From NCBI RefSeq assembly GCF_030272615.1, contig NC_081414.1, positions 661,180,438-661,240,437 on the forward strand: a stretch of 60,000 bases of DNA. The letters are read 5' to 3'. Both the position numbers and the translations under genes were made by a program. This DNA comes from Cryptomeria japonica. Taxonomy: Eukaryota; Streptophyta; Pinopsida; Cupressales; Cupressaceae. The notes under the pieces are model-generated. The model was given only the letters and a program-made list of their open reading frames with translations. It had not been told where the DNA came from and searched no databases. Positions 47,240 to 58,752 of the stretch are shown piece after piece. The first letter of the stretch is position 1, and every line of letters starts with the position of its first letter.

Positions 47240-48520
47240 ATCTTCATGTCTTATCCTTGAGCCGTAGGCAAATTTTCATGTCTTGCTTAGGCATCTTCAC
47301 ATATTCCATTTATGCTTAGTCAACTTGGAATGTTTATGTCTATCCTTCTTGGCGAACTTTGTGTAATTCACCTTACCAACTTGTATTTTATTCTAACCTT
47401 GTCCAAAGATCTCTTTGCTTTTCTCTTTCAACCTTGTCTTCATGGTGGACTTGGAGTCTTTTATGCCAAGTCGGACTTGGCCAATGTTTTGCCAACTTCA
47501 ACTTGCCTAAGTTGGACTTTGTCATCTTTTAATTCTTTCTTGCCAAAATCTTTTTCTTTTCTTCTTAGGCGGACTTGGAGGAAGCCTTGCCATATCTCTT
47601 TCTCCTAACCATGTCTTTTTCTTTGGCGGACTTGGGAGATGTTTGGTCATGTGCTCAAGTGCTTTATCCATCCTAACCCATGGGTGGAGTTTACTTGACC
47701 TTAGGATTTTCCCCTTGACTGCAAATTGGAGTTTGATGTTCATTTGCCAACCTTTTTGTGCATGGGCGGGGTTTGAAGAAGCTGAGACATTGTCTTCTTA
47801 TGCTTGGCAGACTTTGAAAGTCTCTTGCCAACTTTGTTTTCTTTATCCTTTGCCACTTTGGCGGACTTGGACAATCTCTTTCCAAACTTGCCTTGCTTTT
47901 GGAGGGCGGACTTGGACAGCCTTATGCCAAGTTTGGGTGGGGTTCAAGAGTCTCATGCCAACCTTGATGTGTTTGATCATGGGCAGACTTCATGTGTTTG
48001 ATGCCAAGTCGGACTTGGCTTAGCATTGGACAGTTATTTCCTTGGCCGACTTCACATGTGCCTTGACATGTTTGTTCTGCTTAACCTCAAGTAGGAGTTT
48101 GTTTTACCCTTGCCATAAGTTTCTTAACTGAAGGTAGGAGTTTAGCAAGTGTCGGACAACTTGTTTGTGCATGAGGTGGACTTTGAAGAGTCTTAGCCAA
48201 GGTGAACCTTGGTGTGTCTTGGACATGCTTGTTCTTCATGCTGCCTTTGCCATCCTTCTTGACCTTGGTGGACTTGGAAGTCTGTGTGCCATCTTGAATG
48301 CGCTTAGGTTTTGACATGATTCCAAGCTGATCAAACCTTGTTCCCTTATCATGGGCGAATTTTAACTTGGACAGCCATGTGCCATCTTCCATGCTTCTAG
48401 ACAAGGCGAACTTCAACCTTTGTCTGCCATTCCTCTCCTTGGGCGAATTTGTCCTTCATATCATGAATTTTGATCTTCCATGCTTCTAAACAAGGCTAAC
48501 TTCAACCTTTGTCTGCCTTA
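47240..48520. repeat. GCGGACTTGG hairpin-type array in G4
   Basis: The motif G(G)CGGACTTGG, usually followed 10-20 nt later by TGCCAA(G/C)TT, recurs at least ten times. ACTTGG can pair with CCAAGT. Units are 50-90 bp and degenerate, and resemble the G1 array. Confidence 0.7.
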
Positions 48521-49299
48521 ACCTGCAAAAACACATGAAAATTCCATATTATTTTCAGATTTTAATTCTGATTTTTAATCCTCTTTTCTGAAAAATTTCA
48601 CTTCCAGCCTGTCAAAAGGTTAAGTTTCTGCGAAAAAGCAGACTGAAAGTGAAGGATTTGGTCAAGAAATTGATAAAATTGAGAGAAATAAGACAGAAAG
48701 TTAAGAAAATTCAGTCGGATTGAATCTTTGAATGACTGAAATTTACCTTCAACTCTGAAATTCTGTCTTAAAATCTTAAAAAAAACAACTAATTTCTTGA
48801 TTTCAACACTGAGAAGAATTTTATTTTGGAAAATTTCTCTTTAAAAATTCAAAATTAACAAATTTTGAGAGAAAACTTTTTCTCAATTGCTCTCCAAATT
48901 CTCAACTTGAATAATGAATTGTGAAAGTGAATGGTTGAAAATATATAGAATTTAGGATTTTTAAACTTAGAAGTTTTTTTTTTTTTTTTTAAATTATTTT
49001 ATTATTTTTTTGTGTTTTTTTGTTTTAAGTCTTTCCAAAATGGAAAGTTTATTTTCCTCTCAAAATTTCATCCTTCGCCAAAAAGCAAAGAATCTTCTAG
49101 AATTTTCCAAAATTCTTGAATTTCTTGAAATTTTTTTTTGAAAATTTTCCGAGTGTGGAATTGGAATTTTCTTTTGAAAATAATTTTTTTAGTTTTGGAA
49201 AATAATTAAATTTTTTTTTGTGACAAATTTATTTTCCAACTTGCTTTACACTTCCATGCCTTGGTTTATTTTTTATTTTTTCTTCCAACATGGTGTAAC

Positions 49300-50180
49300 C
49301 TCAAGTAGGAGTGTAACTAACTCTTGCCAAGAGTTAATTAACCATTGGTAAGAGTTTACCAAGTATCAAACATTTTTGCTTGATCATGAGGCGGACCTTG
49401 AAGACTGTCAGACATCCTTGTGTGTGAATGAGCTTAACCTCTAGTAGGAGTTTGATTCACCACTGCCATGAGTTCGTTAACCTTTGGTAGGAGTTTACCA
49501 AGTGTCAAACATTTTCACTTGGATAACTTCCATGCTTGACATACTTGGGCGGACTTGACTGATCATCTGCCATTTCACTTGTCTGACTTTGAGCCTTGGC
49601 GGACTTGATTGATCATCTGCCATTTTCATTTCTTCAACTTAGGCAAAATTTTTAATGTGTCATCTCCCACTGTTACCTTCATACTTGATCAACAGTTCAT
49701 CTGGAACGAAACCCTAATAAGGGTTTCCATTTTGCTTTTTGCACTTGGAGACCTAATTTTCAAAATTTGAGAACATGGGCTTTGATCATATGGCTGATCT
49801 TCTGGAACAAAACCCTAATTAGGGTTTGCATTTTGCTTTTTTACCCTTAAAGACCAAATGTTCAAATTCTGAGAACATGGGTAGTAATAATATGGCCTAA
49901 AGATAAAAAACGTAATCTCAGAAAAAGGCAAAAGAAAAACAAACCTTTGCTTTTTATACTCAGAGGCAAAATTTCCCAAATCGGAAGACATGGGCAGGAT
50001 TGAAATGACCTAAAGAACAAAACCCTAATCTCAGAAAAAAACAAAAATTTTGAAGCCTTGCTTTTTTATATCTAGAGACAAGATTTTCAAATTCCGAAAA
50101 CATGGGCAGAGATGAAATGACCCGAGGAACAAAACCCATATGCCACTTTCTAAAAAGCAGAAAAAAGCAGAAATTTCTAA
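49300..50180. repeat. Two further tandem arrays in G4
   Basis: First, TAACCTC.AGTAGGAGT...GTTTACCAAGT.TCAAACATTTT units of about 150 bp (49300-49530, with a relative at 48083-48160). Second, roughly 100-120-bp units (49690-50180) each carrying an AAACCCTAAT block and GAACATGGGC or similar. The AAACCCTAATNAGGGTTT palindrome is present in two of them (about 49710 and 49803). Confidence 0.7.
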
Positions 50181-50427
50181 AAATAGCAAGTTGTCGGAAA
50201 TGACCCAAAGCAATTGCGATCCTCGTCCTTCAGGCCTTCTAAGCACTTTGACAACATTCATACATGACTCTGAGCATGATTTCTCAACTTGGCTTGGGAT
50301 GAATTCTCAAAAACTCTAACTCCTCATTGTAAAAAGACTGGTGATTAGCAGTTGCGATGCCAAAGTAAAAATAAAAAATAGGGGGTCTCCATTTGCAATG
50401 GGGTGATGTGTGAAATAGGTCACAGCA

Positions 50428-51231
50428 AGTCCAAAGGCACTCCAACACATTGCTCCATCAAGCACCAAATTGATCTCATTGTGGGATCACCACTTCTAAA
50501 GAGCCCACTTTTTAAAGATTAGTTTGGGAGGATAATGGGATTTGTAGGAGCATTCAAGATCTCATTGCCCAAGTGAAGATTCAACCAAGTTCTTCACCTT
50601 CGTGTAGTTCAATCATCCTTGCACCCAGGAAGAGTAGTTCATGACATCTCTTCATTGACTATCATGTACTCAATAGGGTCATAGTAACAAACAAGTGCCC
50701 TCTAGTTTGCTTTGGTGATCTTTTGGACAAGTACCAAGGGGCAAAATATTTTACGAAGATTGATCATTAGTCTGTTTATCACCAAGTTCTAGTCAACCAT
50801 AATGACATTTGTAATACTGCATTCAAGATATAGATGAAGGCCAACCTATATGAGTGATTTGTAATTCATTTTGTCCTAAGGAACAAACCATAAACTTTCA
50901 CTTTGCTCATGAATTATGCTTGTGAATTGCTGAATCTTTTTCATTGTCTTTGTGATGACATCCTCATTTACAATAAGACTTGGGAAGAGCATGTTTCACA
51001 ACTTTGGAAGCTTCTTGATACACATGCCATCCCCAAGTTGTAAGACAACTCAAGGAAGTGTATCTTTGATGTTACTCAAGTTTAGTACTTGGGTACATAT
51101 CGACCATGAAGGAACTTATGTGGATTGCACAAAGATGAAGATTATTCAAGATTGAACAAATTCTTCACAGCTATACAAGATTGTGTATTTGTGGATAGAC
51201 AAATTTCTATTGATTATTCATGTTGGGATAT
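50428..51231 (+). pseudogene. Ty3/gypsy pol relic, part 2 (reverse transcriptase)
   Basis: Broken frames give the gypsy RT order: PTHCSIKHQIDL (DHAIEL block), then GAKYFTKIDL-like and YHQV at about 50730-50790, CDDILIYNKTWEEHV at about 50950 (the catalytic Y/F-x-D-D with Y changed to C), and the VTQV.YLG block near 51075. It resumes after G4 and is cut again by S2 at 51232. Confidence 0.8.
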
Positions 51232-52899
51232 TGTTGTCACAAAAGTTTGCACCCTTGCTGAGCTCTCAACTCAGCAACCTTGTGAAACATGGAAACAACC
51301 TCGGAGTGTGGGAACTTGCATAAGGGTTGAATCTCTGGAGAAGGCCGTCTTCCTTCTCAATCCAAGTGTAGGTGTTGAACCAACTCAGCACTCAACACTC
51401 TGTTTTTAGACCTATCCTAATAGCTTGCAAAGGAAAAGGGAAGAAGGAAATGCTAAAAAGAAAGGAAGTGATGTTTCTCTCCCCACCCAGAAATGACACA
51501 AAGAACCAATTGAAATACCCAGGAGATGTACAAACTTCAGTTGCATGAATGACCCCAAACACATGCATGGAGGTTAGAATTTGTTGAATGTCAAAAGGGG
51601 AGAAAGTTTCTCACAAGTCACACACATAAACAAGTTAACACATCATATACATGAAAGAAAGCTACAAAACATACACTTACAATGAAGGTAAGAAAACATA
51701 CACAACATGCATAAGTTGAAGGAAGTCAAGAATGATATTTCAATTCATTCTTAGGTTAATGGCCAAACTTACAGTTGCAGAAATGCAAGAAAATATTCAA
51801 ATCTTCAAGAGAAGTGAAAGAGAAAAGGTTAGCTCAAGCCACCAAGGAGAGAACCCTTTACAATGAGTTTTAACAACCTATATATAGAAAAGTGATCATA
51901 GAGGAGAGACCAATGGTCAAGGAGAGGAAACCTTGACCTTGGCATGCACAGAGGAATGTCAGTCAGGGACGACAGGGAGGTGCACAGACCTGACATGGTT
52001 TGCATGCAAGCAACTTGGACATACCTTGACAAGGCAATCCCAAGAAGAAAAGTACTTCTAGAAGGTGGATTGTCTGACATTCCAAAGTCAGAGCATGCAA
52101 GCTCGACATGAAGGCCATCAAGTAACCATAAATAAACATGGCCTTGTACTCCACTTGATGGCAATCCTGCAGAAAGCATTAAATTGCCCTGTAGCTCCAT
52201 GAAAGAAAGTAGACAAGTTGTAGGGGTTGGTGGAGCATTAAGAGCCTTGAGTGTTGATCACGTCATCTAGAAGTGTTGCAAGTCATCGATAGTCAGAAGT
52301 CAGGCCCTGTCGCAAGGGGAGAGGAGTCAAGAACCTGGGAATTTCGGGATTCCGAGGTTTCGGGTTTCAAAAGGCTTGGAAACTTGGGAATTTCGGGATT
52401 CCGGGTTTCAAAAGGCTTGGGAACTTGGAACTTCGGGGTTCCGGGGTTTCAGGTTTCAAAAGGCTTGGGAACTTTGGAATTTCGGGATTCCGGGTTTCAA
52501 AAGGCTTGGGAACTTGGGAATTTCGGGATTCCGGGTTTCAAAAGGCTTGGGAACTTGGATTTTTGGGATTTTGGGGTTCTGGGTTTCAAGAGGCTTGGGA
52601 ACTTGGGAATTTCGAGATTCCGGGGTTCCGAGTTCAAAGGAAGGAAAAGGCTTGGAACCTCGGGATTCTGGGATTCCGGCTTCAAAGGAAGGAAAAGGCT
52701 TGGAACCCCGGGATTTTGGGATTCCAAGATTCTGCGTTCAAAGGAAGGAAAAGGCCTGGACTCTGCCTCCTCACAGCCAACACTTCACACTTCATGACCG
52801 TTGGCCTTGTCCTTGATCAACTGGGGCAGCGCTGGTCCATGGAACATATCTCTGATTGGTTCTCACTGATGGACCAAGGATGTCATAAAAATGACAACA
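51232..52899. mobile_element. Solo LTR S2 (1,668 bp) inserted in gypsy pol
   Basis: TGTTGTCA...TGACAACA; related to S1 in inverted orientation across both ends (the AGCTCTCAACTCAGCAACC and GGTTGAATCTC..GAAGGC blocks, and the GATGGACCAAGG end). Flanks GATAT and AATAC match at three of five bases, an aged duplication at best, but the gypsy frame resumes on the other side, so the borders are sound. A TATATATAG box lies near 51879. Confidence 0.85.
52310..52760. repeat. Palindromic minisatellite in S2
   Basis: About nine units of some 41 bp: GGGAACTTGGGAATTTCGGG + ATTCCGGGTTTCAAAAGGCTT, with GGAAT-TTCGG-GATTCC fold-back. It occupies the position of the S1 array, but the sequence and unit length differ. 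Confidence 0.9.
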
Positions 52900-55344
52900 A
52901 ATACCTCACATGTCTTGGTTTTCCTTAAAATGAAGCATTTGAAGAACTCAAATCCAAACTCTGCTATGAAACCATCTTTCCAATGCCTAGCATTAACCAA
53001 CAATGCGAACTTGAGACTGGTGCATCTAATTTTGCACTTGGGGCAGTGAGCACTTAGCATTGACATCTAGTTGCTGCTCATTTAGAAACATTCAATGATA
53101 CTGTGTGAGGGTAAGTAATGAGAAGTATTTCACACAATAATGGGGATATAATCTCTTTGGTAAGGAGATCATCATTCACTTTGATCACAAGCCTCTTAGT
53201 TTCTTCATAGACAAAGTAAATTGGAGAATGCAAGGAAAATAAAGTGGTTGATGTACCTGCAATAGTTTCCTCAAGTGTTTATAAAACACAATAAGGGGAA
53301 ATACAACAAACCAATTAATTGCTTGAGCCGACCTTTAGGTGCCATGCTGCTTATCATACTCAACACTCGAGGACACGACACCTTGGATTAGATTTCACAA
53401 TGCTCCATATGTTCAAAATGAGCACCCACCCAAAGCATCCTTTGTTCAGGACAATAGCTTGATGATTTTTTTTAGAACAAGCTTCTTTACAAACTTGGCC
53501 ATGTTAGTGCTCCCTCGGGCACATCTCACAGTAGGCTTATTTAGGAGTTGCACTACTTTACATCAGCCAGTCATTTTGGAGAACAAAAACATTGGCAGCA
53601 ATTTAGTAATACTTCCATTGGCGTACATTAATAAAGATATTGAGGCTCACATCAAGTCTAATGTTCCTTGCAGCATAGTCAAGCCAACTAATTGCAAATT
53701 GGACATGTATAATCCTCTTTGAGTTCTTTCCAGACCAAGGAAATCTCCCAACATGGACATCTTATCTGGTCTATTGACAACTCAACATCAGCACAACTCT
53801 GTGCTAGTTGTTGGTTGATCGTTTCTCAATGATGGGGATATGCTGCATATGAGATAATCACACATTTTGGAGTTCGTTTATCAGTTGGATCTGACTGAGA
53901 TCCTAGGTTAGTTATAGCTTCTTCTGGCAAGCTTTGTGGGAAATAATAGACAGAACTGGACAGGTAAACATCATTCCATCTCCAGACGAAAGTGATCGAT
54001 CATACACGTTTGATTGTCGTGAATGTACAGTAATGCTTTTCTTGCATTTAGATTATAATTTAGCACACAATAAGGCTATTAGTGCATGGTTTATTCTAAA
54101 CATCTTACGGATTATATATTGTGGCACCTCATAAAATTGCTTTTTACCCCCATATAGATTTAGAAACTAATGCAAAGGCCAAGGAATAGGATAAAGAAAA
54201 GCAATTCCTCCAAGAACTTTAACAAGTGCATTATCAGGTTCAAGGGAATTTCATTTGCTGACAACATAAATACAAGGTCTTCAATGCAAGCTCAAACCAC
54301 TTTGATGAGTCCTTGCGCCATACTTTGTACCACTGGAGACAATGCATTTGTTGTAGATTTCCTTCGTACATGGGCATGCATTTTGTATTCAATGATAAGC
54401 TTCTCAAACAATATGTGTGACCCCTGTTCAATTCATTCATAGTCCAACATCGTTGTGTGGTAGACCCTATGCACTTGAGTTAGAAGAGAAACATGAACAT
54501 ACTGACATCTTCTAATCTCCCACTTGCCAGGGTACATAACATTTGTTTCTAGCTGTGAAGAAAGGACTAGATATATTAAACAACGTGGTATAATCTTTTG
54601 AAGCTTCAAGTTTGGTTTCCGGAACCAACCACCCACACAATGGGGACCATTGCTTTTCAAAGAGAGGGCAAATGACCCCAGAACAGTAATCTTTGGGTTA
54701 GTTTTGCACCTCACCAAGGCAGATTTGCTTACCTCAATCGAATTCATAACTTAGAAATATATCAGCTTGTGCCTCGCAAATTGAGCAAGACTATTCTCAG
54801 CTTCGTAGCTTGTGAACTTCAGAATGCCAAATCATCAACCCCATGTACCCCACAAGACCAAGCCAAATCATCAATAGAGTCCACATTATCTTACCGAATA
54901 GCACCTCATTTTCTATGTCCAGCAACAGTCAAGGAAGCTGAAGCATTTGGAATACAAATACCTCTGTAATTGCTGGCTCTTGCAAACTGATTGTAATTAT
55001 ATTTTTCTAGATTTCTTCAATTCTGATGATCCCGGACAGACAGTTGCAATGACACTCAATAACATTTCTTTAACACATTCCCAATACCATACAATTCTTC
55101 TCAAGATTTTGCCCATCGTAACCACACAATTTGGTACCTCAATCCAGCATTCTATGCTTTTGAATCATTTCTAATTCACAACAAATATAATATCTTTGTT
55201 TTGCTAACCATTGTCTCTATTGAATATGCTTTAGTCGTAAGGAACACTTAGCAGACTGTGATTTTGCAGACATTAAGATCTTCATGCAGAAAAATAGGAT
55301 CCTAATTTTAATTTGGATCAGCCTTCATTTTAAGAACTAAGTAG
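52900..55344 (+). pseudogene. Ty3/gypsy pol relic, part 3 (RNase H and integrase)
   Basis: It resumes with AFEELKSKL and ELETGASNFALGAV (RNase H, DAS changed to GAS), then a KW..LQQF block and NCLSRPP at about 53250-53330, a weak FGV...SD.DPRL integrase core at about 53870-53910, FWQALWEIIDRT at about 53925-53955, and a GRPYALELEEKHE block at about 54460. Frames are broken every 50-150 bp. Beyond 54750 no domain is recognised. It is cut on the right by copia C. Confidence 0.75.
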
Positions 55345-55934
55345 TGTTAGTGTTTTATAGCTTCAGGAGCTATTTTCCCCTTGTTTAAGGTAGGTCAGCC
55401 TTCTTGTAAACAATAATATTTAATATCTTTTATTCTCTAAGGGGGGCCGACCTAGTGAAGAAGTCGCCTATCCTTGTATATATGAGAGGTGATTTCATCT
55501 CATTTGATGATCATCAATCACTTCATCATAATTCGCATCAAGCAAGCAGTAGAAGTTCGCCATTTCTTAGCAGCAGGAGTTCATTCTTAGCAGCAACTTG
55601 CATTCCTAGAAGAAGTTCGCACCTGTAGCAGCAGATCATTATCTTGTAGCAGCAGATCATCATTTTGTAGCAGCGAACCGATTTCAAGGAGAAACATATT
55701 CATTTGTATCTTTGCATCTAGGAGAGGTGCTATTATTCATTGTCTCAAATTCGACCTTGTGTTGGGCCTGAGTTGTAAGCAGATTTCTGCTCTTATTCTG
55801 TCAATATATAAGAGATATATTTGCTGTGTTTTTTCTCCCTCGAGTAGGAGGGTTTTCCCAGGGTATCTGCTGTCTTCATTGCCCTATGTGTCCTCGTATT
55901 TCTGCTTATTTCATTTTTGATCCTAAAACTAACA
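55345..55934 (+). repeat. Copia C 5' LTR
   Basis: TGTTAGTGTTTTATAGC...AAAACTAACA. TATATATG near 55477 is the candidate TATA box, followed by a TAGCAGCAG-rich transcribed region and a CTCCCTCGAGTAGGAGGG hairpin near 55837. Confidence 0.92.
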
Positions 55935-56074
55935 TGGTATCAGAGCAGGTCTAAGAAAAGATCTGATTAGATTTGTTTAAGCAGTTAAGTAAACTTTTCA
56001 TCTAGGGCAGATCTTGAAGGCAAAGTATTGCAGATCTAAGGTTGCAAATTATTTTAGAATTAAGATGGTGAACC

Positions 56075-56940
56075 GATGTCAAGGTAGAAGATAGGCTTGA
56101 TGGAGCCTCAAACTTCAACTCTTGGAAACCCAGGGTACTCATTGCATTAGAGGAGAATGATCTTCTTGATTTCGTGGAAAGTGATATGCCCGAGCCTTCC
56201 GATGATACTGAGAAAATCCAGTGGAAGAAAAATGGCACGAACGCTAGAAAGATCATGATAAACTCTATGATGAATCACCTAGTACCGATCATCTCCAAGT
56301 TGAAGTCAGCGAAAGAAATGTTTGATACTCTAGAAGGATTGTATGAGGTCAACAATACCAGCATAGCCCTTGCTTTGAGACAACAGCTTCACCATGTAAA
56401 AATGGATAAGGAAGATTCGGTCATCTCATTCTTTATGAAGATTGCTGATTTAAGAGATCAGTTGAACGCTATTGGGGACATAATTGCAGACAAAGATCTT
56501 GTTATGTTGGCACTAAATGGTCTTCCCCAATCTTGGGAGTCCTTTATCCAAAGCATCAGTGGGAGATCTAAGATGCCCAAGTTTGATCGTCTTCAAGCTG
56601 ATTGTATTCAAAAAGAGTCTAGGTTTGCAGCAAGAGGAATTGGGCAAAACTATCATGATGTAGAAAATCAAGTTCTTGCCATACATATACTTCTAGAGAA
56701 AGAGGCAAAGGAAGAAAGAGGAATAGAGATAGAGAATCAGATTCTGCCCCAGAATCGAAAAAGAAGAAGTATCTCTCTCACATTCAGTGTTTCAGGTGTG
56801 ACAAGTATGGTCACTTTACTCGAGATTGCAAATTAAGGTCTACACAACTTGTTTCTACTACAAAAATTGCCATGGTGACATCTCAGAAGGAGCCAAGCTC
56901 TAAAGTCGATTCAGAAGGTTTCTTATTCTAAAGTCGATCA
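56075..56940 (+). pseudogene. Copia C gag
   Basis: VEDRLDGASNFNSW through LNGLPQSWESFIQ aligns with copia A and B gag; the main open part is 56174-56836. The initiating ATG (56065) is out of frame with the domain, and the zinc knuckle at about 56785-56835 is in another frame (C..C....H....C bases readable), so the gene is broken at both ends. Nothing after 56940 resembles protease or pol. Confidence 0.88.
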
Positions 56941-57049
56941 GTTTCTTCAAAGAGGAGGAATTAACATTAAGAGGGAGTTTGACAAACCAAGAGAGGCAAC
57001 CTTGGACGAGAAGGTCAGGAGGTTGATGCTAGTACTTGGAGCTTCAGAG

Positions 57050-57515
57050 GGAGTCACATCATCATTAAGATTCCTTGTAGTGTATATTTCTCTGAGACGG
57101 AGAAATATGAGGTGAAAGCCCTTGTAGTGTATATTCCTCTGAGACGAATAAATATGAGGTGCAAGCCCTTGTTCATCTCTAAGACTGAGATAAGACGTCA
57201 TGTTGAGAGACTCCATGACGACATCACGTTGAGAGACTCCGTGATGTACCCTTGTACTTGTGTTTCTTTCCACATATGGGAGTAGCCATGGTGGACGTCA
57301 TGTTGAGAGACTCATTGACGATATCGCGTTGAGAGACTCCGTGATGAACACTTGTACATTTGATTCCTTCCACACGTGGGAGTTGCGATGGTGGATGTCA
57401 TGTTGAGAGACTCCATGACGACATCACATTGAGAGACTCCGTGATGAACCTTCGAGGTTTTTCCACAAATGGGTGTAGCCATTGTGGACATCATGTTGAG
57501 AGACTCATGACGTAG
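57050..57515. repeat. Hairpin array in copia C 3' UTR
   Basis: ATATTTCTC..GAGAAATAT, then alternating GTCATG-TTGAGAGACTC-CATGAC and CATCACG-TTGAGAGACTC-CGTGATG hairpins, repeated about three times with GGGAGTNGC.ATGGTGGA spacers in units of about 120 bp. The loop TTGAGAGACTC is conserved in both hairpin types. Confidence 0.9.
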
Positions 57516-57530
57516 ATATCTGGAAAATAC

Positions 57531-57549
57531 CTCCCTAGCTAAGAGGGAA
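57531..57549 (+). promoter_or_regulatory. Copia C polypurine tract (hairpin form)
   Basis: CTCCCTAGCTAAGAGGGAA directly before the 3' LTR. Confidence 0.9.
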
Positions 57550-58158
57550 TGTTAGTGTTTTATAGCTTCGGGAGCTATTTTCCCCTTGTTTAAGGCAGGT
57601 CGGCCTTCTTGTAAACAATAATATTTTATATCTTTTATTCTCCAAGGGGGGCCAACCTAGTGAAGAGGTCGCCTATCCTTGTATATATGAGAGGTGATTT
57701 CATCTCATTTGATAATCACCAATCACTTCATCATAATTCGTATCAAGCAAGCAGCAGAAGTTCGCCATTTCTTAGCAGCAATTTGCATTCCTAGAAGTTC
57801 GCACCTGTAGCAGCAGATCATCATCTTGTAGCAGCAAATCATCATCTTGTAGAAGCAGATCATTATCTTGTAGCAGCAGATCCTCATTTTGTAGCAGCAG
57901 ACCGATTTCAAAGAGAAACATATTCATTTGTATCTTTGCATCTAGGAGAGGTGCTATTATTCATTGTCTCAAATTCGACCATGTGTTGGGCCTGAGTTGT
58001 AAGCAGATTTCTGCTCTTATTCCATCAATATATAAGAGAGATATTTGCTGGGTTTTTTCTCCCTCGAGTAGGAGGGTTTTCCCAGGGTATCTGCTGTGTT
58101 CATTGCTCTATGTGTTGTTGTATTTCTGCTTATTTCATTTCTGATCCTAAAACTAACA
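57550..58158 (+). repeat. Copia C 3' LTR
   Basis: 609 bp. Four to five TAGCAGCAGATCATCATCTTG units (57800-57905), fewer in the 5' LTR, explain much of the size difference. Ends AACTAACA at 58158. Confidence 0.92.
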
Positions 58159-58555
58159 CGTAGCACAAAATTCTCATCAAATCATTCTTCCCACTCAAAG
58201 CTCTAGCTCCTTTTTAAAGTGTTATTCTTTTGTTAATAAAAAAGCAATTAAGTGTGTTTGAACTTGGGTTAGTTCTAATTATTTTAAGTCCTGTACTTCA
58301 GGGGGTGCCTTTTAGTTAGAAGTGTCTTGTAAAATAGCTAGAGATCAGAGTTCTTGAAGCATTCTGTGGAATAGAGCGTATGTGTACTACTTGTATAATC
58401 ACTCTACCAGCATAGGCTAGGAGTACTGGGCACCATAGACCTATTTCAGATTCTTGTATCCTAGAAAATATTATTCTGACCAAAGATGTTTGAACATAAA
58501 TTATTTAAATTCATTTTGTTGTTTCTATAATACATATGGCTGCCATATTGAACAG
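58159..58555. other. 3' end of the giant intron
   Basis: Unique-looking AT-rich sequence ending in ...CATATTGAACAG. Nothing else recognised. Confidence 0.6.
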
Positions 58556-58669
58556 GTCAATGTGAATATGGCTGGTTTACCTGCATTAGTGGTGCCTTGT
58601 GGATTTGTTAAAGATGGTGAGACGGATCTCCCAGTGGGCCTTCAAATGATCGGTGCAGCCTTTGAAGAG
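58556..58669 (+). CDS. gatA: gatA exon after the 53-kb intron
   Basis: 114 nt, 38 codons, phase 0 at both ends: [18 protein letters not shown], then [19 protein letters not shown]-x-A-G-L-P-A and G-L-Q-x-I-G are signature blocks at the end of amidase-family proteins. Acceptor GAACAG, donor GTATAGTC. Confidence 0.96.
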
Positions 58670-58752
58670 GTATAGTCATAGCTGGTCTTGAAAGTTCTTT
58701 AGGAGAATTTGATTGCATTAGTAAAATACGTGACATAATTGTGTTTTGACAG

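Larger units (their letters stand above)
39070..50427 (-). mobile_element. Family G unit G4, split by copia D
   Basis: It starts TGTTGGTGTC with the GAATAAAATA(T/C)C...CTCTATCCTCTCTTGA block also seen in G2 and ends GGTCACAGCA at 50427. Without copia D it is about 4.9 kb. Flanks AATCT/AGTCC are an aged 5-bp duplication (two transitions). It contains the promoter palindrome (39919-39936) with a decayed TATA, GCGGACTT arrays and an AAACCCTAAT-bearing array. No gag or pol of its own. Confidence 0.8.
55345..58158 (+). mobile_element. Copia C: gag-bearing, pol-less element
   Basis: LTRs 55345-55934 (590 bp) and 57550-58158 (609 bp), primer site from 55935, gag, a hairpin array, and a polypurine tract at 57531-57549. 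Target flanks AGTAG/CGTAG share GTAG. The interior is only 1.6 kb because protease, integrase, RT and RNase H are missing. Length differences between the LTRs are partly due to the TAGCAGCAGATCATCAT repeats. It is the last insertion before gatA exon 7. Confidence 0.92.
5600..58555 (+). other. gatA: Giant gatA intron (52,956 bp)
   Basis: It runs from GTAATAT to ...TTGAACAG and joins DIMT to VNVN in phase 0, so the two flanks belong to one gene. Nearly all of it is transposable elements: four copia-type elements, three G-family units, a LINE, a gypsy relic and three solo LTRs, several nested. No host gene is recognised inside it. Splicing across it is inferred from the exon sequences only. Confidence 0.9.

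Noticed and set aside
49690-50180. Interstitial telomere sequence
   Set aside because: AAACCCTAAT occurs once per roughly 110-bp unit, not as contiguous TTTAGGG repeats.
52273-52928. Gly/Phe-rich proteins in three overlapping frames
   Set aside because: They are by-products of the 41-bp minisatellite in S2.
54433-54747. 104-residue minus-strand protein
   Set aside because: The region lies on the antisense of the gypsy integrase relic, with no recognisable domain.
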